Source: Myxococcales bacterium
GTDB taxonomy: Bacteria; Myxococcota; Myxococcia; Myxococcales; JAJYLH01
Direction: 5' to 3'
Length of the DNA: 64,000 nucleotides
Assembly: GCA_021787845.1 (NCBI GenBank)
Contig: JAJYLH010000006.1
Span: 95,412 to 159,411, forward strand
A program made the translations under genes and the position numbers. The notes beneath the pieces are model-generated. The model did no database searches. It saw nothing but the letters and a program-made list of their open reading frames with translations, and had not been told where the DNA came from. Shown piece by piece: positions 58,257-64,000 of the stretch. Positions within the stretch are counted from its first letter, which is position 1. Every line of letters starts with the position of its first letter.

Positions 58257-59672
58257 ATGCCGAACTCCGAGCCCATGATCGTTCCGTCGCCCCTCGACAC
58301 GACGCCAGCCGACGCCCGCAAGGGCCGCGTGCTCGTCGTCGACGATCACCCGAACATGGTGACGTCGCTGGCCATCCTCCTGCGCAACCAAGGCTTCCAG
58401 GTGGAGGAGGCGGTCGGCGGCGAGGCGGCGTACGCGCGGCTTTCGGACGAGGCATCGTTCGACGTCGTCGTCACCGACCTCCGGATGGACCGCGTCGACG
58501 GGATGGCGGTGTTGCAGCGGGCGCTCGAGGTCTCGCGGTCGACCCAGGTCATCATCATGACGGCGTTCGGTTCGATCGCGAACGCGGTCGCCGCGATGAA
58601 GGCCGGCGCCTACGAGTACGTGACCAAGCCGTTCAGCGACGAGGAGCTCCTGATCAAGGTCGCGCACGCGGCGGAGAAGAACCGGCTGCTCGCGCACGTC
58701 CGGCTCTACTCGGACGAGTTCAAGGACCGCTACCGGCTGGACAACATCGTCCACCGCTCGGAGCCGATGCGGGACCTGCTCGCGCGGGTGGTGCGGGTCG
58801 CGCAGACGGACGCGACGGTGCTGGTGACCGGCGAGAGCGGCACCGGCAAGGAGCTCATCGCCCGCGCGCTGCACGCGAACAGCCGGCGCGCCCAGCAACC
58901 GTTCATGCCGGTCAACTGCGCGGCGATTCCGGAAACGCTCCTCGAGAGCGAGCTGTTCGGGCACGCCAAGGGAGCGTACACCGGCGCGCTCAAGGCGCGG
59001 CGCGGGCTCTTCGAAGAAGCGTCGGGCGGCACGTTCTTCTTCGACGAGATCGCGGAGACGACGGTCAGCTTCCAGGCGAAGCTGTTGCGCGCGATTCAAG
59101 AGGGCGAAATCCGCCGGGTCGGCGAGAACGCCGCGACCAAGGTGGACGTGCGGGTCATCGCGGCGACCAACGTCGACCTGAAGATCGCGATCCAGGAGAA
59201 GCGTTTCCGCGAGGACCTCTATTACCGGTTGAACGTGGTGCCGCTGCGGGTTCCGGCGCTCCGGGAGCGGCGCGAGGACATCCCGTTGCTCTCGCGGTAT
59301 TTCTTGCGACGCTTCGACGAGCGCAACGAGACCCGCCACAATTTCAGCGACGCCGCGCTGGACCGGCTGACGGCCTACGACTTTCCCGGCAACGTCCGGG
59401 AGCTGGAGAACGTCGTCGAGCAGGCGGCGGCGCTCACGGGCCACGAGACGATCGGTCCGGCGGACGTGCTGGTCGACTTCGGCGGCCACACGGGCCCGCC
59501 GCTGCCGAAAGACAACTCCTTGTCCGCCGCGGTCGACGCCGCCGAGAGGAACGCCATCGAGCGGGCCATCATCCTCTGCGACCACGACCTGGGCGCCGTC
59601 GCCCGGCTCCTGCGGGTCTCCGGCACCACGCTCTGGCGGAAGATGAAGCGGCTCCAGATCAGGCGGCGCTGA
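58257..59672 (+). CDS. NtrC-type sigma-54-dependent response regulator
   Basis: 471 residues. The REC domain has DD at 29-30, Asp74 in VVTDLRMD and Lys124 in YVTKPFS. A sigma-54 AAA+ domain has Walker A GESGTGKE (192-199). The loop that contacts sigma-54 reads GAYTGA (239-244) in place of the commoner GAFTGA. The Walker B region is GGTFFFDEIAE. The C terminus DHDLGAVARLLRVSGTTLWR is a Fis-type helix-turn-helix. It should activate sigma-54 promoters when phosphorylated; no kinase is next to it, so an unlinked kinase is expected. Being last in the ether-lipid cluster, it is a good candidate for developmental control. ATG 58257 (MPNSEPMI) has AAGAAGAG before it. Confidence 0.92.
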   Translation: MPNSEPMIVPSPLDTTPADARKGRVLVVDDHPNMVTSLAILLRNQGFQVEEAVGGEAAYARLSDEASFDVVVTDLRMDRVDGMAVLQRALEVSRSTQVIIMTAFGSIANAVAAMKAGAYEYVTKPFSDEELLIKVAHAAEKNRLLAHVRLYSDEFKDRYRLDNIVHRSEPMRDLLARVVRVAQTDATVLVTGESGTGKELIARALHANSRRAQQPFMPVNCAAIPETLLESELFGHAKGAYTGALKARRGLFEEASGGTFFFDEIAETTVSFQAKLLRAIQEGEIRRVGENAATKVDVRVIAATNVDLKIAIQEKRFREDLYYRLNVVPLRVPALRERREDIPLLSRYFLRRFDERNETRHNFSDAALDRLTAYDFPGNVRELENVVEQAAALTGHETIGPADVLVDFGGHTGPPLPKDNSLSAAVDAAERNAIERAIILCDHDLGAVARLLRVSGTTLWRKMKRLQIRRR

Positions 59673-59763
59673 CCTTCGCGGACGAGCCCGAGAGAGTTGC
59701 CGGGCTTTCCAGCTCACTCGATGCCCATCCAGTCGACGCACTCGTGAGGGCCATTGAGCCGCG

Positions 59764-59812
59764 TGGCGTCAGCCCGCGGGCTCGAGGCGGGGACCGCGGG
59801 CCAACGCCCGCG
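59764..59812. repeat. GCGTCAGCCCGCGG palindromic repeat, copy 1
   Basis: Begins TGGCGTCAGCCCGCGG and ends CCGCGGGCCAACGCC; the two ends are near complements, so it can form a hairpin with about 14 paired bases. It matches 60343-60388. Part of the 808-bp gene-free stretch 59673-60480. Confidence 0.6.
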
Positions 59813-59934
59813 CTACGCGCAGTCGAAGGACGGGCGGTCCATGCGGCAATGCGCTCGTCCCTCGACCGCGCTGCCCTGAAAAAGATGGTATCGGGCCGCT
59901 GGCTCGACGCCAGGCCGGCCTGGAACCACCGTCC

Positions 59935-59982
59935 TTTTTGATCGCACATGCTGAGCCATCGGCTCGTGACGTCTCGGGATGA
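59935..59982. repeat. Interspersed repeat, copy 2 (see 13551-13598)
   Basis: 48 bases with about 45 identical to the right end of the element near 13.5 kb, including CATGCTGAGCCATCGGCTC. The left part (from about 59869, GCGCTGCCCTGAAAAAG) is also shared, with an unrelated middle. Confidence 0.6.
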
Positions 59983-60085
59983 GCGGCAATACCCACGGGC
60001 CTGGTGCGGTCGACCGTAGGACGGGGGCTCGTCCCCCGCCGTCTTCGGACGGGTCGCGCTGCCGCGACGGGGGGCAAACCCCGCC

Positions 60086-60311
60086 GGCTCGTCAACAGAA
60101 TCTGTGCGTGGAAAGCACCTCGCGGGAAGGCGGACACGTGAGAGTCCGGGTTGGGCAGTGCCGTTCGCCGCTCTCCGACCGTCCGGTCGCCCGATGCGAA
60201 GATCTCGACGTGCAGTTCTCGCGATCGACGAACGCGGTGCTTGCACCCGGACACTCACGTGTCCGGCTTCCTCGTCTCGCCCGTAACACGCACAGATTCT
60301 GTTGAGGAGCC
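60086..60311. repeat. 226-bp inverted-repeat element (MITE-like)
   Basis: Termini of 25 bp at 60086-60110 and 60287-60311 are inverted copies with one mismatch. Each has a TCAACAGAATCTGTGCGTG core. Inside, a second pair is inverted too: CGGACACGTGAGAGTCCGGG on the left and, read on the minus strand, CGGACACGTGAGTGTCCGGG on the right. No gene lies inside and no clear target duplication is visible at the ends. Confidence 0.65.
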
Positions 60312-60342
60312 CCCCGCCCTACAGATGCCTTCGCCAAGAAAC

Positions 60343-60388
60343 TTGGCGTCAGCCCGCGGTTCGAGGCGGCGACCACAGGCTAACGCCA
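60343..60388. repeat. GCGTCAGCCCGCGG palindromic repeat, copy 2
   Basis: TTGGCGTCAGCCCGCGG then TCGAGGCGG and ACAGGCTAACGCCA; same layout as 59764-59812, about 46 bp. It sits 90 bases before ppk2. Confidence 0.6.
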
Positions 60389-60442
60389 CGCGGCTCAAAC
60401 CGGTCGCCGACAGCCTGAGTGAACCGCGGAGCCCGAAAAGAG

Positions 60443-60473
60443 TTGACCTCTCCCGCCGCGACGGGTGTAGGCT
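60443..60473 (+). promoter_or_regulatory. Promoter of ppk2, probably leaderless
   Basis: TTGACC (60443-60448), 19-base spacer, TAGGCT (60468-60473); the ATG at 60481 is 7 bases further on. The expected start is the ATG itself or next to it, and there is no ribosome binding site. Confidence 0.55.
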
Positions 60474-60480
60474 GCCGGTC

Positions 60481-61287
60481 ATGGACCGTTACCGAGTCAA
60501 ACCCGGCACCAAGCTGCACCTCGACGGCTTCGATCCCGCCGACCACCACGACTGCCGCGACAAGAAGCACGGCGAGGAGCTGACGCTCCCGCTGCTCCGG
60601 CGGCTCGACGAGCTGCAGGAGCGCCTCTACGCCGAGGCGCGCCACTCGCTGCTCCTGGTGCTGCAGGGCACCGACACCGCGGGCAAGGACGGCACCATCC
60701 GGCACGTGATGAGCGGCGTCAACCCGCAGGGGTGCCAGGTCGCGTCGTTCAAGCAGCCGACGCACGAGGAGCTGGCGCACGACTTCCTCTGGCGCATCCA
60801 CCAGTGGACGCCGCGCAAGGGGAACATCGGCATCTTCAACCGCTCGCACTACGAGGACGTGCTCGTCACCCGGGTGCACAAGCTCATCGACGACGACGAG
60901 GCGAAGAGGCGGTTCGAGGAGATCAACGACTTCGAGCAGATTCTGCGCCGCAACGGGACGACGGTCGTCAAGTTCTTCCTCCACATCTCCAAGGACGAGC
61001 AGCGGCAGCGGTTGCAGGAGCGCGTCGACACGCCGGACAAGCGGTGGAAGCTCTCCGCGTCGGACCTGAAGGAGCGCGAGCTGTGGCCCGACTACCAGAA
61101 GGCGTTCGAGGAGGCGCTCGAGGCGACGAGCACCGACCACGCGCCGTGGTACGTCATCCCGGCGAACCACAAGTGGTATCGCAACTACGTCATCGCGAAG
61201 ATTCTCGTCGACGCGCTCGAGGAGCTCGGCCCGAAGTTCCCGCCCGCCGACGCGTCGCTCAACTACGAGAAGCTGAAGATCACCTGA
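60481..61287 (+). CDS. ppk2: Polyphosphate kinase 2 family protein (PPK2, class III-like)
   Basis: 268 residues, one PPK2 domain. Walker A is LQGTDTAGKDGTIRHV (G63 to D70, Lys69). IGIFNRSHYEDVLVTRVH holds Asp126 of Walker B, and the lid region has VKFFLHISKDEQRQRLQERV. Short one-domain PPK2 proteins with this lid and the GVNPQG segment are close to class III enzymes, which use polyphosphate to phosphorylate both AMP and ADP. Class I (ADP only) is the alternative. It would let the cell rebuild ATP from stored polyphosphate, useful in starvation. ATG 60481; the leaderless promoter is described separately. It converges on the YfhO-like gene. Confidence 0.92.
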   Translation: MDRYRVKPGTKLHLDGFDPADHHDCRDKKHGEELTLPLLRRLDELQERLYAEARHSLLLVLQGTDTAGKDGTIRHVMSGVNPQGCQVASFKQPTHEELAHDFLWRIHQWTPRKGNIGIFNRSHYEDVLVTRVHKLIDDDEAKRRFEEINDFEQILRRNGTTVVKFFLHISKDEQRQRLQERVDTPDKRWKLSASDLKERELWPDYQKAFEEALEATSTDHAPWYVIPANHKWYRNYVIAKILVDALEELGPKFPPADASLNYEKLKIT

Positions 61288-61317
61288 CGCGACTTCGCGG
61301 CTCGGCTTGTCGCCCGT

Positions 61318-61369
61318 CGATCAGACCGATCAGACCGATCGGACAGATCCGACCGATCGGTCCGATCGG
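61318..61369. repeat. GATCGG repeat, locus E
   Basis: 52 bp made of 9-base steps (TCAGACCGA twice, then TCGGACAGA, TCCGACCGA, TCGGTCCGA). It lies between the convergent ppk2 and YfhO-like genes, ending 11 bases before the stop of the latter. Confidence 0.7.
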
Positions 61370-61380
61370 CGTTTGCGCGA

Positions 61381-63741
61381 TCACGCTCGGCGCGCGGGAC
61401 GTGGACGCCGGCCGAGCGCCAAGCCGAGGACGACCACCGCCAGTAGCGCGAAGAGCGCGAGCCCACTGACGACCGCGCCCTTCTTCTCCGCGCGCAAGGC
61501 GTCGAAGATGCGAACGACGTGCGGTCCCGCCGGCACGCGCACCGCTTCCTGATTCACGTTCGCGCGCACGATGCGAACGCGCCGGCCGTCGACCTCGGCT
61601 TCGGTCGAGGGCAGCCACGCTTCGGCGACGACGAGCCAGGCCGGTTGCGCGCCGGCGGTTCTCGCCACGAGGCCGCGCGCGAGCCGCTGCACCGACACGA
61701 GCCGAGCAGCTGCGCGGGCTGGCGCCGGCGACCCAAACCGTAGGATGGGTGAAGCGGAGCGGAGCCCATCGTTCCGGGGCGATGGTCGCTCGATGGGCGG
61801 CGCTGTCGCTCCACCCATCCTGCTCGCTCCATGGGCGAGGACGCCCGTACCACGACGTTCTGCTGCATCGCCGTGTCCGACGAGCACCACCTCGCGGCGC
61901 GGATCGAAGCTGTCGTCGAGGAGCTTCTCGCCCGCATCCCGATCGTCCGCGGCATAGGTCGCGTCAGGCACGAGATGCACGCGCGGGAGCGCGTCGTCGA
62001 CCCGGTAGACGCGGACGCCCGGCTCTTGGAAGACGAGCGTGAACCCCGGCGCGTGAACCCCCGCGGGGCTCAGGACGAACTGGACGGCGTCCATCGCGAG
62101 GAGACGATGGAAGGTGCGGTCGCCGCTCAAGTCCTCGAGCGTCGGCATCGCGAAGGTCTGGTTGATGAGCCCCGGCCCGAACTGGTCGCCGAAGATTTCC
62201 GCGTTGCCTTCGTTCGACAGCCCGCCGTACGGATCGGCCGGCTCGATGCCCCAGAGGAGCCCGACGTTCGGCGGCAGCAACTTGCGCAGCGCGAGGTACG
62301 GCTTCAGGTCCCGCCGCGTCCATCCCTGGGCCACCCGCCGCGCCGTGCGGTGGAGCTGCACCCACTTCGGCGTGTACACGCGCAGCGGCCGCTCCGCCGG
62401 CAGGTGCGCGACGGTCGACGGCGGCGACAGCCAGTGCGACGCCGCGTCGAGCGTGTTGAGCGGCGTGTTCGCGAGCAGCACGTCAGCGCTGGCGGCGACG
62501 AGCAGCGCCGCCGAGAGCATCGCCGGGTTGAACCGCAGCCGCCCGGCGTCGTGCAGCGCGCCGAAAAGCTCCGCGGCCCGGGTCAGCCCGAGCGCGCCGA
62601 CGAGCGCGAGACAGGTTTCGGTGACGAAGAGGAAGCGCTGCGGGAAGCGGAAGAGCTTCATCCCCGGCACGACGTGGAAGGCGAGCGGGAAGAGCGGCGT
62701 CGAAGTGCCGAGCGCGAAGAGGAGCGCCACGATGGCGCAGCCCCAGAGCAGGAGCGCCGTCGATCGACGCGGCCGGCTCGTCAGCGCGAGGAGCGAGAGC
62801 GGTACCGCCAGGATGCCGAGGTAGCCGTAGTCCTCGCCGAACGCGGCGGCGAGATGGTAGGTGCCGCGGCTCGGGTCACCGGCGGGGAACGGCCAGAGGA
62901 GGCTCAGCAGATCGCGCGCGGGAAACGGCCACTGCGCGATGAAGTCGAGCGTGAGCGGGTGCGCGCGGTTCGAGGCGCGGGCGAGCTCGGCCATCGGCCA
63001 GAGGCTCACCGCGCCCACGGCGGCTCCGGCGAGGCCGGCGAGGACGAACGCCAGGAAGAAGAGGGCGCGGTCTCGTCGCGAGCCCGGTTCTGTCGCGAGG
63101 CGCGCGACAACCCATGCGCCATAGGCGAGCGCGGCGTAGAACGTCGTCTGGGGAAAGCCGGCGAGGACCTGCTCGCCGAAGACGAGGCCGAACCCCGCGA
63201 GGAACGCGCCCGCGCGCGCGCGCTCGCCGCCGCGCAGCCGAGCAAGAGCGCCTTCGAGCGACAACAGCGCCCACGGGAAGGGCGCGACCGACCCGAGCTC
63301 GGAAAGATGTTGGAGCTGACAGACGGCGAACCCGGAATTCGCGGCGACGATGCCGGCGAACGCGGTTCCGAGCGCGCTCGCGCCGAGCTTCTCGGCGAGC
63401 GCCGCGGTGCCGAGACCGAAGGTCGCGAGGAGCAGGAGCACGTACCAGTCGAGCGCCTTCGCCGGCGGGAGCGCGGCGAAGAGGACCGCGCCGGCCGGCT
63501 CGGACTTCGAGAGCGCCTCGGGAATCCAGTCGCGACCGGGGCCGACGCCGAGCTTGCGCGCCGCCGCGACCCGGGCCGGCACCTCGGCATCGAGCAGGTC
63601 GGAGATGATCACGTCGTCGCTGACCGGCACCTTCGAGCCGGTGACGAGCCCCGGATAGGCGACGACCAGCGACGCGAGCACGGCCGCATACGCGAAGCGC
63701 CGCCGCCACCGATCGCGCCTTGCCGAATCCGAACGGCCCAT
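61381..63741 (-). CDS. YfhO-like polytopic membrane protein with an in-frame repeat insertion
   Basis: 786 residues from ATG 63741; a GTG at 63759 would add six. The first about 430 residues contain roughly ten to twelve hydrophobic helices (YAAVLASLVVAYPGLVTGS, WYVLLLLATFGLGTAAL, ALFFLAFVLAGLAGAAVGAV, and so on). A soluble region follows, then a last helix AVVSGLALFALLAVVVLGLA and a basic tail. The arrangement resembles YfhO/GT-C-type proteins, thought to add sugars to surface polymers from lipid-linked donors. Around residues 640-675 the chain carries a REPIN-like palindromic pair read in frame (SRMGGATAPPIERPSPRNDG). No stop is created. It probably sits in an outer loop. Confidence 0.75.
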   Translation of the reverse strand: MGRSDSARRDRWRRRFAYAAVLASLVVAYPGLVTGSKVPVSDDVIISDLLDAEVPARVAAARKLGVGPGRDWIPEALSKSEPAGAVLFAALPPAKALDWYVLLLLATFGLGTAALAEKLGASALGTAFAGIVAANSGFAVCQLQHLSELGSVAPFPWALLSLEGALARLRGGERARAGAFLAGFGLVFGEQVLAGFPQTTFYAALAYGAWVVARLATEPGSRRDRALFFLAFVLAGLAGAAVGAVSLWPMAELARASNRAHPLTLDFIAQWPFPARDLLSLLWPFPAGDPSRGTYHLAAAFGEDYGYLGILAVPLSLLALTSRPRRSTALLLWGCAIVALLFALGTSTPLFPLAFHVVPGMKLFRFPQRFLFVTETCLALVGALGLTRAAELFGALHDAGRLRFNPAMLSAALLVAASADVLLANTPLNTLDAASHWLSPPSTVAHLPAERPLRVYTPKWVQLHRTARRVAQGWTRRDLKPYLALRKLLPPNVGLLWGIEPADPYGGLSNEGNAEIFGDQFGPGLINQTFAMPTLEDLSGDRTFHRLLAMDAVQFVLSPAGVHAPGFTLVFQEPGVRVYRVDDALPRVHLVPDATYAADDRDAGEKLLDDSFDPRREVVLVGHGDAAERRGTGVLAHGASRMGGATAPPIERPSPRNDGLRSASPILRFGSPAPARAAARLVSVQRLARGLVARTAGAQPAWLVVAEAWLPSTEAEVDGRRVRIVRANVNQEAVRVPAGPHVVRIFDALRAEKKGAVVSGLALFALLAVVVLGLALGRRPRPARRA
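61740..61820. repeat. REPIN-like inverted doublet inside the YfhO-like gene
   Basis: Left unit 61740-61771 (GTAGGATGGGTGAAGCGGAG ...GAGCCCATCG). Right unit 61791-61820 is the same in inverted form (on the minus strand GGATGGGTGGAGCGACAGCG ...CCCATCG). It matches the doublet at 5917-5987, which lies between genes. Confidence 0.75.
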
Positions 63742-63852
63742 CGCGCTCCACGCAGCCACCTCGCCGCCGCGCGCGACAGACTATCGCCGAACACGCGGGC
63801 CCTGACCGGATCCATGCGGCCAAACGCTCGCAGTCAGCCAGGAGTGGCGCCT

Positions 63853-64000
63853 CAGAACACTCCTTCGGCGAGCGTCAACAGGATCCCGGTCGGCGGCGAG
63901 GCCGGGCGGTGCTCTCGAATCGGCGCCGGCGGCATCACGGGCGGCGAGGTGCTCGGGGGCTCGTCTCGGATGGTGACCGCCGCGCCGAGGCCGCCGCCGA
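63853..64000 (-). CDS. 3' end of an unidentified gene
   Basis: Reading the minus strand from the window edge gives an open frame with GAAVTIRDEPPSTSPPVMPP, then APIREHRPASPPTGILLTLA and a stop TGA at 63855-63853 after EGVF. The Pro/Ser-rich stretch followed by a short hydrophobic end looks like a linker and C terminus. Only 48 codons are seen, so neither the family nor the reality of the gene can be established. It is on the same strand as the YfhO-like gene, 111 bases upstream of it. Confidence 0.35.

Noticed and set aside
60151..60480. N-terminal extension of ppk2 by 110 codons
   Set aside because: It runs through the repeat-rich spacer and inverted-repeat element; the family start is at the ATG 60481 right after a promoter.

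Overview
The window is about 64 kb of very GC-rich bacterial chromosome with dense coding on both strands. It very probably comes from a myxobacterium (Myxococcota, class Myxococcia-like). Three things support this. A Glt/Nfs-type envelope cluster (OM barrels, TPR proteins and an FHA + TonB-like protein) lies next to a CglB-like von Willebrand A lipoprotein. A multidomain ElbD-type ether-lipid enzyme sits in a matching neighbourhood. There are also many lipoproteins, hybrid histidine kinases and a sigma-54 activator. No tRNA, rRNA, CRISPR array, transposase or phage gene was seen. Family names come from motifs I could read; no database search was possible.

Layout. 1-13.3 kb is housekeeping and envelope genes: a truncated PBP4-type peptidase, a GH1 glycosidase, lipoproteins, a divergent methyltransferase/glycosyltransferase pair, ArgD, a GH50-like lipoprotein and the PLP-binding protein YggS. 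13.7-23 kb carries Maf, a GAF-GGDEF cyclase, a histidine-kinase-like protein whose H-box has Arg where His is expected, an acyltransferase + SDR operon in which both enzymes depart from the usual catalytic residues, MutL, a STAS protein and a lytic transglycosylase. A lone rplC stands at 23.3 kb, with none of its usual ribosomal neighbours.

24-40 kb is the centrepiece: a one-direction run of a cysteine-rich lipoprotein, a CglB-like VWA lipoprotein, and then genes in the order A-B-C-D-E-F-F'-G-H of the Myxococcus Glt gliding / Nfs spore-coat machines. The F position is duplicated, and a terminator-like hairpin lies just before G. The products would link an inner-membrane FHA/TonB-type protein through periplasmic TPR proteins to outer-membrane barrels and a surface adhesin. 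The motor genes (aglRQS) and gltI/gltJ are not in the window.

40-48.4 kb holds an HMG-CoA lyase + enoyl-CoA hydratase pair (leucine/isovalerate breakdown), a PilZ protein and a three-gene sensory-kinase operon. 48.7-59.7 kb is an ether-lipid (elb-type) cluster: HAD phosphatase, LarA-like protein, a 1548-residue reductase-ligase-ACP-acyltransferase-SCP2 enzyme, SDR, diacylglycerol-kinase-like protein and a sigma-54 response regulator. It is preceded by two matching palindromes, one of them covering a TTGACA -35 box. 59.7-64 kb is an 0.8-kb repeat-rich spacer, a PPK2 kinase, a YfhO-like membrane protein carrying an in-frame palindromic repeat, and the tail of one more gene.

The spacers are unusually rich in small palindromic repeats of several families (REP/REPIN-like doublets, 9-bp-unit arrays at five loci, and a 226-bp inverted-repeat element). 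Several genes have a -10-like box only 6-10 nt before the ATG and no ribosome binding site, which suggests leaderless mRNAs.
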